NCBI GenBank assembly: GCA_009829735.1
Contig: CM020620.1
Coordinates: 682,001 to 746,000 of the forward strand
Origin: Pyropia yezoensis
Lineage: Eukaryota; Rhodophyta; Bangiophyceae; Bangiales; Bangiaceae
Length of the DNA: 64,000 nt
Direction: 5' to 3'
Both the position numbers and the translations under genes were made by a program. This document shows, one piece after another, positions 20,456-30,835 of the stretch (the first letter of the stretch is position 1; each line of letters opens with the position of its first letter). The notes below the pieces were generated by a model that ran no database searches, was not told the origin of the DNA, and worked only from the letters and a program-made list of their open reading frames with translations.

Positions 20456-21775
20456 ATGAAGTTACGCATGGGCTCTCGCGCGGCGGGCATTGCCCCCCGT
20501 CGCGGCGGCCACGCCGCGCCGCCACCGCTCCTCCGTCGTCACCATGAGGCGGCCTTTGTGGTTGTGGCAGCCGCCGCTCGTGCCGCCGCCGACGCTGTTG
20601 TTGCGACGGCCGCTCCGATCACCACGGCCGCGGCCGACACCGCGACCGCCTCAACCGCCACCACCCTCTCCCCCACCGCCCGCGAGGTGGACGCTTCCAC
20701 CGTGTCGGGGGTGGCCAAGGCGGGCATCACCGTCGGCGTCATCGTTGCCGTCACCGCCATCATCATCCTGTGCATCCTGCACGGGTGTTGCGGGAGGTCC
20801 TGCTGCGGGCGCCGACGGGCGAAGCGCGCCGCCGCTGCCGCCGCTGACGCTGCCGCAGCCGCTGAAGCGGCAGGAAAGAACGCGGGAGACGCGGATGCCC
20901 CGGCGGCGGACGCGGCGGCAGCAGCGACAGCGGCACAGGAGGCTGCGGATCCCAAGCCGACGGCAGAGGGAAAGGCGGCGGCCGTGGCGGCGGCCAAAGA
21001 GGCCAAGGCGGCAGCGGCGGCGGCGGCGAAGGCGGCCAAAGCAGAGGCTGCCTCGGAGCGTCGGGCCACGGTGGCGGCCGCGGCGGCGGCCAAGAAAGAG
21101 GCTGCCGCGGAGCGGCGTGCGGCAGCAGCGGCGGCGGCGGCCGCCAAGGCGGCCAAGGAAGAGGCGGGCCGCGCAGACGCTGCCGCTGTCGCTGTGGGCG
21201 CGGTCGGCCACCCCGAGCAGGTCCCGGCCGCGGCGGCGGCGGCGGCGGCGGCGGCGGCAGCGGGGGGTGGCGGTGGCCTAAAGGGCGCTGCTGCTGAGCC
21301 CCCCCCCCCGCCCCCCTTCTTGCCTGCTGTCAGCCCATCGTACGTCCCGCCCCCGCCCGTCTCCCCAGGCATGTGGATGACCACCAGCGATGTGACCGCC
21401 GCGTCAGCGGGTGGCCCGGCGGCGCCCAGTGCGCCACCAACGCCAGCGGCGGCTGCCATGGCCGCTGCGCCGCCGCGACCTCCCCCCGTATCTCTGGACT
21501 CGATGTCCCTCACCGACACGGCCACCACTGTGTACGCGCTGGGTCCTGCCGCCGCGTATGCGCGGCTGCAGGCGGTCACCCGCGGCGGACACGGCTACGG
21601 CTACGGCTACACGGGCGACGTGGAAGGGGGGAGACGGGGGGGGATCGATGACCCCGGGCCGCCGCCGCCGCCGCCACTTGCACTGTACGACACGAGCGGC
21701 AGTGGGGGCCTGGAAGAGAGCGTGTCAGAAGTGGTGGACGTGGACGCGCTCTTCCGATCGGCCGGTGGAAGGTGA
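20456..21775 (+). CDS. Hypothetical single-pass membrane protein, Ala-rich
   Basis: Not recognised. The ATG at 20456 has a good context (gcaccATGa). The 439-residue product has an N-terminal part with a moderately hydrophobic segment (about 32-50) and a Thr/Ala/Ser-rich stretch, then one clear transmembrane helix at about 90-108 (ITVGVIVAVTAIIILCILHG). A juxtamembrane cluster GCCGRSCCGRRRAKR follows directly, suitable for S-acylation and a positive-inside anchor. The cytoplasmic side would be a long Ala/Lys/Glu helix (KEAKAAAAAAAKAAKAE and similar) followed by Pro-rich sequence and an acidic C-terminal tail with SVSEVVDVDALFRS. The layout resembles a type I receptor-like or adhesion protein, but no extracellular domain is identifiable. 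Real coding is likely because the TM-Cys arrangement is coherent. Confidence 0.55.
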   Translation: MKLRMGSRAAGIAPRRGGHAAPPPLLRRHHEAAFVVVAAAARAAADAVVATAAPITTAAADTATASTATTLSPTAREVDASTVSGVAKAGITVGVIVAVTAIIILCILHGCCGRSCCGRRRAKRAAAAAADAAAAAEAAGKNAGDADAPAADAAAAATAAQEAADPKPTAEGKAAAVAAAKEAKAAAAAAAKAAKAEAASERRATVAAAAAAKKEAAAERRAAAAAAAAAKAAKEEAGRADAAAVAVGAVGHPEQVPAAAAAAAAAAAAGGGGGLKGAAAEPPPPPPFLPAVSPSYVPPPPVSPGMWMTTSDVTAASAGGPAAPSAPPTPAAAAMAAAPPRPPPVSLDSMSLTDTATTVYALGPAAAYARLQAVTRGGHGYGYGYTGDVEGGRRGGIDDPGPPPPPPLALYDTSGSGGLEESVSEVVDVDALFRSAGGR

Positions 21776-23693
21776 AGGGGGGGGGGGGGGGGGGCGCGGC
21801 CGCGTCCAGCGCAGGCCGGCGGGCAACCGTTGGTCGGCGTCGTTTCTCAGACCATTGGCACACGCGACGGCGCGGGGGGGTTGGGTGGGTGGCGGCCTCT
21901 GGCGGCACCTGTCGCGCGCTCACCGCTGGCGCGGAGGGCGCGGTAGCGAGCACACTACCACAGGGTCTGCTGCGACGGCCGCGGACGGGGAAGCACCACT
22001 GCTCGAGGGATTGTGGGCCGGCGCCTTGAACGGCGCGTTTGGGGAGCGGGGAGGGGAGGCAGGTAGCCTTACTGGGCGAGGAGGGGGGGGCGGTGGCTGG
22101 AGGGCAGGACGGGGAATGGGGCGCTGGGGGGGGGTGGGGGGCCGGGCGCCCCGGCCCCAAGAACTGCGTTACGGCCTGGTTACATACAAGGGCTTGCCGC
22201 GCCGCTACAGCACGCTGGACACCCGACCCGTCCCCGCTGGCCGCTGCTGCAGCGGCCGAGCGCGCTGTCGCTGCCGTCCCCGATGTCGTGACCGGCCGCT
22301 TTGTCCGTTGGCGGTGCGTGCCCACTTTCCGGTAGAGGCTCACCCGGGACGACAGGACAAGTCCTGTGTACTTCTCAGTCAGTCCACTCGTTCGAAGACT
22401 TTTGTACGTTTGGTATCTCCGCTGGCACTTTTGGGGAGACGGACCATTACAGTCATCCCCCCGCTTGGTCGCCTCCTCGCCTCCCGCTTCCCGCCAGCGG
22501 CATTTCAAAAAAACGAAACCACCCCCCACACGGATCGCCCAGCCCGCCCCGCCGCCACGCGTCGGTTCGTCTACCCTCCCCCCCCCCCCCCACCAGCACA
22601 CTCCCCATCGGCCGCTGCTGCACGGCCGTGGCCACGCGCAGCGGCGGCGGCAGGCATCCCCGCCCCGCCGCGCCCCCCCCCCCCCCCCCATCCTCACCCA
22701 TAGGTCACGAGCGCTGTTGAGTGGGGGGTTGTGTGGTGGCGGCGGGAGGGTGGCGTGAGGGCGGGGGGCGTCAGCGTGCGCCCTGCGCAGCGACGCGGCC
22801 TCACCCCCCTTTTTGCTGGCGGGAGCGGCAGCCTTGCCGCAGCGGCGGCGTGCGTCCACCCCTCCCCCCCCCCCCCCGCCCCCCCCCGCCCCCCCCCCCC
22901 CCCCCCCCCACCACCACTGCCGGGTCCCTACCCCGCGCGGGAACCGCCGCGGCAGCCGTGGCGGGAGCGCGCCGCACCCCCCCCCCCCTCCCTCCCGCCC
23001 GGCGGCGGGGCTCGTTTTTGCGCGCGCCCTCGTCGCCAGCCCCCGCTCCAAACGCGCGTTGGCGGTCGCGGGGGCGGCCCCTCCCCCCGCGCGCTCCCAC
23101 GCCGCCACACGCCCTGCCACGTCGGCAGGCCGGCCGACCGGCGGCACGGCGGGCGGGCGGGGCGGCCAGGGCGGCCGGCCGGCCGGCCGGGGCTGGGCTG
23201 GGGTGGTCGGTCCGCCGCGCGGGGTGTGGGTGTATGTATTGAGCGGCGGCGGCGGCGCCGCCGCCGCGCGCGGTGCGGGGAGGGGGGGCGGCAGGTGGTG
23301 CGCGGTTGACGTTGGGCGGCGACACCCGCGCGGTGGCGCGCCCGTGGGGGGGCGGTCGGGTGCCGCCAGGCACAGCCACCGCCACCGGCCCGCTGCCGCC
23401 GCTGCCGCCCGCTGCCGCAGCCGCCACAGTCACTGCCGCGTCGTCTGCTACCGGCGGCGCGCACCCGACCGTCCGCAGCTGCTGTGGCCGCCGCTGCTGC
23501 TGGCACCACTGCCGTCTGCGTTACCACCGTCGTCGTCGCGCCCGCGCCTGCGTCGCCTCCACCCCCCCTCTTCCCTCCCCCATCATCGCCCCCTCTCGCC
23601 TTCCTTTTCCCCTCCTTGTGCCTGGCCGGCCATCCGCCCCATTGTCCCCCCTTCCCCTGCCCTTGTTGTGCCTGCCCCCGCCTGGCCGCCATC
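21776..23693. other. Intergenic stretch between two plus-strand genes
   Basis: 1.9 kb, extremely C/G-rich, with a run of 21 C at 22889-22909 and further interrupted C tracts at 22864-22888. A 16-bp near-palindrome (acaggac-aa-gtcctgt) lies at 22352-22367. No gene was supported. The segment 23560-23690 is pyrimidine-rich and probably the leader of the following gene. Confidence 0.4.
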
Positions 23694-24405
23694 ATGGCAC
23701 CACCCCCCCGTCCGCCGCCAGCATTCCCCGACGGCGGGGTCGGGTGTCCGCCCCCCCCCCCCCCCCCCCCCCGCGCCGGCGCCCACCACCTCCACCACCC
23801 CTCTGCTGCCGCCGCCGCTGCCGCCGCCGCTGCAGCTGCAGCCGCTGCCGCCGCCGCCGCTGCCGCCGCCGCCGCCCCCCCGCGCGCCGCCCGCCCCAAC
23901 CGCCCCTCCCTCGGCCGCCGCCGTGCCGACCGCGCGGCCGCCACGGCGACGGCGGCCGCATCGGCGGCGGCAGCCGCCGCAGCAGGAGCGGCCGGTGGGG
24001 CCGACGCGCCGCCGCCGCCGCCGCCGCCACCCCCGGCGATGCTGGCAGCCGCAGAGGCGGCCGCCCGTCGCCCCCGCCGCGCGCGGCTGTCGCTGGACCG
24101 GCTCGCCGGCGGCGGCGACGGGATGGGCGGCGGCGCCGCCGCCGGCGCCGGCGCCGCCGCCGGCGCCACCACACACGCCCCCGGCGGGTGTGCCCGAGGC
24201 GGCGTTGGGAGTGTCGCCGGCGGTGGTGGTGCCGGCGGCGTCCGTGGCGGGGGGGAGCTGTCGCTGGCGTCGCTGCGGCTGGGCCGCAGCGGCGGCCACC
24301 ACCACCGCCGCGGCGTCGGCGCCGCGGCCGACGGCGTTGCGGCGGGGGCCGCCGCCGCGGCATCGTCCCGGCGGCACGGGCCGTGGGGGGGCGGCAGCAG
24401 CAGCA

Positions 24406-24437
<32 letters not shown>

Positions 24438-26971
24438 AGCTCGGCCGCCGCCGCACCCCCGCCCCGGCGGTCTGCGGTGGGCGCCGGCGCCCGCCGCGCC
24501 CCCGCCGATGCGGGCGGCGGTGGGGGCGACGGCGGCGGCGGCGGCGGCGGCGGCGGCCACCCGTCACCATCGTCAGCGGCGGTGGTGGCGGCCGCCCGGC
24601 GGCGGCGGGCGGCGGCAGCCGCCGCGGCGGGCCTCGCGGCGGTCGCCCCCGCGGGCGGCACGCCGCCGCCGGCGGTGCGCCGGCGGCTGCCCCGGGGCGG
24701 GGAGGAGAGCCCACTGGGCGGGGCGGTGGAGGTGCGGCTTGCCGCCGCCGTCGGTGGCGGCGGCGGCCCCACGCGCGCTGTCACGTTTACGTGGCCCACC
24801 GCGGGGGCGTCAGCGGTGGCGGTGGCGGGGTCCTTTGACGGATGGCTGCACCACCCGCTGACGCGCGCGTCGGCGGTCGGCGACGGCGGCGGCGGCAGCG
24901 GCGGTGCCGGTGCCGGTGCCGGTGCCGGCGGCGGCGGCGGCAGCGGTGCCGGTGCCGGTGCCGGCGGAAGTGGTGGTGGTGGTGGTGGTGGTGGAGGGGG
25001 GTGGGTGGGGGTGCTCCGCCTGCCCCCCGGCCGGTGGGCGTACAAGTACTTTGTGGACGGCGCGTGGCGGCTGGACGAGGCGGGCGGGGGTGCGCCCGTG
25101 GCGGTCAATGCGGACGGCGTGCGGGAGCACCCGCTGGTGGTTGCCCCGCCGTCACCGCCGTCGACGCCCCCGCCGCCCCCGCCGCTGCCGCTGCCGTGCC
25201 TGCTGGCGGGGGAGGAGGACGACGACGACGCCGCGGCCGCGCGTGCCGGCCGGGGGGGGGCCGCGCCGGTGGCGGGCGCCAACGCCGCCGCCGCCGCCGC
25301 CGCCATTGCCGCCCCTGCGGGCGCAGGGACGGTGCCGGCGGTGGTGACCGTCGGCGGCGGGGGTGGTGGTGGTGGCGGCGGCGGCGGCGGTGGCGGTGGT
25401 GGCGGTGGCGGTGGGTGGGTGCCAGAGCGTGCGGCGGCGGCGGCGGCTGCCGCCAGCGCCGCGGCAGCAGCGGCCACGGCCGCGGCGACGGCCGCCATGG
25501 CCGCGGCGCCGGGCGCCACGGACCACGCCGCCGCGGGTGGCGGCCACGCGGTGGGGACGGCGATGCGGGTGGGGGGCGCAGCGGGCGGGGGGCCCGCCCC
25601 CACCGCCACCCCCTACCCAATCGGCGCTGCCAACCGCCACGCCGCGGCGGCTCCCACCCCCGCCGCCAGCGGGACCGCCGGTGCGGTCTCCCCCACCGCG
25701 GCGGCGGCCGCTCCTCCCCCCCCCCCCCCCCCCCCCCCCCGGCGGCGGCGGGGCCCGCCGCCCCCCCCCCCCCCCCCCCCCCCCCGCCCCTGCCAGCTCC
25801 TCTGGCAGCAGCACCACCGGGCGGCGGCGGAAAAAGACGGCCCGCCGGAGCCTCCTCGCCCGCACGGCGGCGGCGCTCAAGCGGCTGTCGTCGGGCCGCG
25901 GCGCGTCGGCCGGCGGCGTGGCCGTCGACGCGGCCGACTGGGTGCTGTCGGATGGGGATGACGAGTCGGGGGAGGAGGGCGGGGTGGCGGGGGGCGCCGG
26001 CGGCGCCGGCGGGGGGGGGATGCGCGGCGGCGCCGCCTCGGCCGCCCTCATTGCCGCGGCGCTGCGGGGGGAGCCGGGCGCCCGCGGGGGGGGGGGGGCG
26101 CGGGGGGGCTGGCGGCCCCGTCGGCGGGCTGGACCGCCGGCGGTGGCAGCACCGCCGCGGGGCTGGGCGCCGCCGCCGCCGCCGCCGTGGCCGCCGCCAC
26201 CGCCGCGGCGGCGGCGACCGCCGCGGCCGCCGCGGCGGGGGTGGGCGTTGGCGGGGACGCGGCGGCAGCGGCGGGCGGCGGCGCGGCGGCGGCGGCGGGG
26301 GGGGGGGGCAAGGAGAATGCGCGCGCGGCGCCGGCAGCGTCGGCAGCGTCGGCGGCCGGCGGCGGCGCGCCGCAGGCCGCCCGTGCCGGCGGCGCGCCGT
26401 CGGCGGTGGGGGACCCCGCCAACCGGCGGGGCGCGCTCGCCGGCGGGTCGACCGCCGCCGCCGCCGCGCGGGATGCGGCGCTGGCCAAGGCACTGGCGGG
26501 GGTGGCGGCGGCCGGCGGGGGCGCCGACGGGGGCGGTGCCCCCGCCGCCGCCGCCGCCGCCGCCGCCCCGGGGGTGACCCGTGCGTATGGGAGCCTCACG
26601 TCCTCCCGCCCCGGCCGTCGGAAGCGGTCGCTGGCGCGGGCGGCGACGGCGCACTCGTCCTCCTCCACGGGCAGCGCGGCGGCGGCGGCGGCGGCGGCGG
26701 CCGCCGCAACGGCCGAAGCGGCGACCACCGCACTGGCCGCCGCGACCGCCGCGTCGGCCGGCGGCGGCGGCGGCGGGGGCGGCAGCACCCACAGCGGGTT
26801 TGGCGGCGGCGGCGGGGGCGGCGGGAGCGACGCGAGCCGCGTGATTGGGCGGCGGAAGCACAGCCTGGGCGGCGGCGGCGGGCGGGGTAGCGGAATTGGG
26901 GGGGGCGGCGGCGGCTTTGGGCTGTCCCCGTCCCCGTCGGGGCGCCTTGGTGGTGGCGGCGGCGCCGGCGG

Positions 26972-27003
<32 letters not shown>

Positions 27004-27771
27004 GGCGCCGGCGGCGTCAGCGGCAGCACCCACTCGCTCGCCTCGCGTGTGACGGCCGCCGCGGCGGCGAGTGGCGGTGGGGGTACCGGCGGCGGCGGCG
27101 GAGGCGGCGGCGGCGGCGGGGCGGTGAGCATCTCGCGGCCGACGGCGGCGGCGGAGCCGACCACCCCCGCGGCGGTGGCGGCCAAGGCCGAGGCGTGGCG
27201 GTCCATGGCCCGCCACCTGGCCGAGGACCTCCTCGATGTCCCCGCCGCTATCGGCCTCCTCCGCCGGGCGATTGACCTCCGCGAGCGCCACGGCCAGTGG
27301 GCGACCGCCGCGAATGCCGAGACGCACGTGGCGCTCGGGCGGGTGCTGGGCAAGGGGGGGGACCTCCCCGCCGCCGAATTCCACCTCCGCGTCGCCGTGA
27401 GCATCCACGAGCACCACGCCGACGCCGTTGCCCGCGGTGGCAGCGTCGGCAGCAGCGGCCGTGGTGGCGGCGACGGCGGCGGCGACAGTGGTGGCGTTGG
27501 CGGCGGCGACGGCGGCGACGGCGGTGGGTGTGGGGGCCCCGAGGCGCTCGGGGACCTCCTCCACTACACCGCCGTGGTGGCGGACCGGCAGCGCCACCGG
27601 GTAGACGCCGAAGGCCTCTACCGCCGCGCGCTTGCCGTCTACCGCGCGGGCCGGGTGGGGGGCGACAATGTGGGGCTCGCCCTCAACAACCTGGCGCTCA
27701 ACCTCAAAAAGCAGGGCCGCGCCGCCGAGGGGGAGGCCTTCAAGGCGTCGTATTTTGCCGTTGCCACGTGA
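23694..27771 (+). CDS. CBM48 (AMPK-beta-type glycan-binding) and TPR protein, frame broken at homopolymers
   Basis: The start ATG at 23694 follows gccgccatc. The reading frame is continuous to about 25715, then moves at C runs 25716-25740/25761-25785, again at the G run 26086-26098, and again at the G run 26973-27002; protein-like sequence continues across each, so this is treated as one gene. At about 24726-25140 lies a CBM48/AMPK-beta domain: AVAVAGSFDGW, GRWAYKYFVD, GAWRLDE, with the glycan-contacting Trp, Lys and Trp kept and a Gly-rich insert of about 40 residues in between. After basic and Ser-rich low-complexity segments, 27189-27750 encodes tetratricopeptide-like repeats (AIGLLRRAIDLRERHGQW, AEGLYRRALAVYRAG, VGLALNNLALNLKKQGR). 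It probably binds starch or regulates glucan metabolism through a TPR scaffold; this is inference. About 1350 residues if joined. Confidence 0.65.
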
Positions 27772-28320
27772 CGGACTTGGCCCTCTCTCTCTCATGATGA
27801 GCCGGAGTGGGGGGGGGGGTTGTTTCACAGGGGGTACAAGGAGCGGGCTGCATGGTATAGGTAGGGCCGCCTGGGCGTGGCGACGACCCCCTTCCGCTGC
27901 GAGGCGACTGGGGAGAGGGGGAAGGGGCGTGCGATTGGAGAGGGGTGGGTGGTAGCGGTGTGAGGGGAGGAAGAAAGAAAATACTCGGCTCGTCCGCCTG
28001 GGACCGTGGAGGAGAAAAGGAGGCATGCGTTCCGCAGGCTGGCGCAGAGGGGGAGGTCACGCCGACCCCCCGCCGCAGCGTGGGGGACTGCCGAGGGGGT
28101 CATGGTTAGGGTATACACGCACGTCCGCAGGGTGGGCTAGCGTGAGTCCCACTCCCCACCCCGCCGCCGCCTGTGGGGGGAGGGGGGATCGCCTTCCGCC
28201 GCCGCCGAGCTGGCGGAGGTGTGGCAGTTGTTGACGAGCAACCCACCGCACCCCCCCGCCGGGCACCATGGTCGTTTTTGAGTGTGTGCAAACAGGAGCC
28301 AGCAGCGGCAGGGTGGGTAT

Positions 28321-28351
<31 letters not shown>

Positions 28352-28690
28352 CACGCCGCGCAAGCCGAGACCACCGAGACCGCCGAGACCAGCCCCCCCA
28401 TCGAGACCAGCCCCCCCATCGGCGGCATCGGCGGCGGCGGCGGCAGCAGTGGCGACGGCGGCGTCGCCCACAGGGCGGCCGCCGCCGCCGGCCGCCGCGT
28501 GTGGGCGGCCGTGCGTTGAGGGGAAAAAGGGGTGACGCGGCTCCCCTGAGGGGGGGCGGCAGGGCGTGAGGGGGCACCCCACCACCCCCGCGCCCTGCCA
28601 GCCTCCCGCCCCTCAAACCCCCGCCCGGCCGCCCGCTCGGCGTCGGGCGCCTGGCAGCCCACCCCCCCCGCCCCCCCCACTGCCCCCCGC
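27772..28690. other. Convergent 3' spacer CBM48-TPR / PDCD2
   Basis: 919 bp between two stop codons. Contains a short direct repeat around 28370-28425 (gagaccagccccccccatc, two adjacent copies) and a Gly/Ala-coding triplet-rich stretch around 28320-28360, but no supported gene. Confidence 0.4.
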
Positions 28691-29516
28691 TCACCAGTCT
28701 GACGGGATGAGCGTGACAACGCCCGCCGACACGCCCTCCCCCCCCCCGCAGTGCCCACACACGCCCGCGACGAGGCCCTCCCAGTCCATGCCCCCCACGG
28801 GGCGGCCCGCCGCGTCGGTGGCGGGCGGCGCCACCGCGCCGCCGTCGGCGCCGCCGTCGGCGCCTACCTCCTCGTCCACCCACAGGTACCACAGGGCGGT
28901 GCCGAGCAGCTGCACCAGGGGGGTGGTGGCGCCGCCACAGGTGCCACAGGGGGGGAGCCCCAGCGGCGGCGGCCGCGGCGGCGGCGGCGGGGCGGCGGCG
29001 GTGGCAGCAGCGGCGGCGGCGGCGGCGGCGGCGGCGGCGTCGTCTGCCGTCACCCCAATGGCGGGGGGGGCGCCCGCCGGCCACAGCACGTCAATGCCGC
29101 CCGCGGCGAGGCGCGCCACCTGCGCCGGCTCCCGCTCCAGCCGCTTGCGGTACCGCGCGTACGCGCGGCCGGCGTCGACCGCGCCGCCCACCCCCGGGGC
29201 GGTGGCGCCGCCCCTGCCCGCCGCCCCGCCATCCCCCCCCAGGTCGGAACCGCGTGGCGCCGCCCGCCCCGCACCCCCCCCCCCCCGGCGGTGGTGGCGG
29301 CGGCGGCGGCGGTGGCAGCGACGGCGTAGCCGCCCACCTCGTACGCCTCTTCCTCCGCCCGCCCCCCCCGCGCGGGTGCGGTCCCGTCGGTGGCGGCGGC
29401 GGCGGCGTAGGCGGCGGCGAGGCGCGCCACGTGGGCGGCCTCGTCGGCGGGCAGCGGGGGGGGGCCCGCCGGCTCCCGCACCAACACCAGCGCCGACGCG
29501 GTGAGGACGGGGTAGG

Positions 29517-29553
<37 letters not shown>

Positions 29554-29889
29554 CGCGTGCGCCCCCGGCGGCCACCCCACCATTGCTGCCGACTGGGCCA
29601 CCACTGGTGGCGGCGGCGGTGGCGGCGGTGGCGGCGGCGGCGACGGCGGCGGCGGGCGCGGCGGTGCCATTGGCCCCAGCCGCGTCCGCCCCCGCCCGCC
29701 GGTGCGGGCCGCCGCGGCGCGCGGCGTCGGCCGCTGCCGCCGCCGTCGACGCTCGCCCCACCGACGCGGCGGCGAGGAGCGCTGCAAGGTCCGCCCCGAC
29801 TGCGTCCTCGTCCGACCCGTCCGAGTCGAGGTCCCACCCGGTGGTGGTGGTGGCGGCCGCCGCCGGCCGTCCCGTTTTCCGCCCCACCC

Positions 29890-29941
<52 letters not shown>

Positions 29942-30289
29942 TGGTCCCCCACCTGGTGTCGCCGCCGCGGGGGGCGGGGGGAGCGTCACCACCACCGCCG
30001 CCGCCGACGAAGACGACCGCCCACACGGCGCCGCGTTGCACGCGTACACGTACACGACGCGGGTGGGGGACCGCCCGTCGGGGGGGGGGCTCACCTGCGC
30101 GACCAGCGCGGTGGGCCGCCCGCAGACGCCACAGGCGGGGTGGGGCGGCGGCGCCCAGGCGGGGGACGCCGACGGGCCGCACGGGGGGGGGTAGGTGGGC
30201 GTGCCGCCGAGGCGGCAGGTGGTGGCGCGGGCGGTGGGGGGGGGGGGGTGGTCCGTGGCAATGGCCAACCAGGGGGGTGAGGTGGGCAT
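28691..30289 (-). CDS. PDCD2: PDCD2-family protein (uS5 chaperone), frame broken at homopolymers
   Basis: PDCD2/PDCD2L proteins (yeast Tsr4) chaperone ribosomal protein uS5 during 40S biogenesis. The start is at 30289 (MPTSPPWLAIATDHP). The N-terminal part has RLGGTPTYPP and the zinc-ribbon pattern PACGVCGRPTALVAQVSPP ending in VVYVYACNAAPCG. The C-terminal domain has YARYRKRLEREPAQVARLAAGG, LPPCGTCGGATTPLVQLLGTALWYL, and MDWEGLVAGVCGHC, as expected. The frame changes at the 36-base G run 29518-29553 and returns at the C run 29274-29286; the stretch between (YPVLTASALVLVREPAG and following) is clearly coding in the other frame. Long Ala/Gly/Pro inserts enlarge the protein to about 530 residues. 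The upstream part of the open frame contains the promoter repeats at 30465-30555 and is not coding. Confidence 0.85.
29518..29553. repeat. 36-base G run inside PDCD2
   Basis: The longest mononucleotide run in the window. Read on the minus strand it is a C run coding poly-Pro. The coding frame differs on its two sides, so its recorded length is either wrong or the gene is broken in this copy. Confidence 0.9.
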
Positions 30290-30835
30290 CGTGGGGGTGG
30301 GAGGGGGGGGGGGGGGGGGGGGGTGGGGGGGCAGGGGGAGGGGGCGTGGGGGTGGAGCGGGGAGGAGCGGCGAAGGTGTAGATGGTGGTGGTGCGCGGGC
30401 GAGAGGCCAGGAAAAGGACTGCGAACCAAACTGGGCCGGGATCCGTCTACATTTCGGAGTGAAGACATAGAATTCGGTACGTGATCCATGGGTGACATAG
30501 AGCTCGGTACGTGATCCATGGAAACACGTAGAGTTTAGTAAGTGATCCATGGGTGATTTTGTCATGTCTGATTGGAAGTCATCACAGACAGAGACTTGTC
30601 TTGATAATTTCTTCTTCAATGGAGCTTTCGTTGGCGCCGAGAACGCCATCCAAAGCGCCTTGGGCGCTGTCAGGTGCGCTGTTGTTGCCTTCATCATTTG
30701 CCTACCCACCGCGCCAGGCTGCCCACACGCCCCGCCATTCTCGCCGTGGGCACCTCAACCCCTTCCCCCTTCCCATGCACCCCTCCCGTCTGTCTGGTGG
30801 CTAATCGGCTGCACCCCTCCGCCCCCTCCATCACC
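30290..30835. promoter_or_regulatory. Divergent promoter PDCD2 / CNOT11 with triplicated motif
   Basis: 546 bp between head-to-head starts. Three adjacent copies of a 30-31 bp unit occur at 30465-30494, 30495-30525 and 30526-30555. Each contains (g)tgatccatgg; the first two also contain ggtacgtgatcc, with an ACGT core. The block is AT-richer than its surroundings and lies about midway between the two start codons, so it could serve both genes. Confidence 0.6.

Noticed and set aside
22352..22367. Short near-palindrome acaggac-aa-gtcctgt
   Set aside because: A 7-bp stem is not rare enough in a 64-kb GC-rich window to be listed as a finding.
22928..25609. 893-codon minus-strand open frame opposite the CBM48 gene
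   Set aside because: Pro/Ala/Arg low complexity only, antisense to a recognisable CBM48 domain. High GC removes stop codons from several frames at once.
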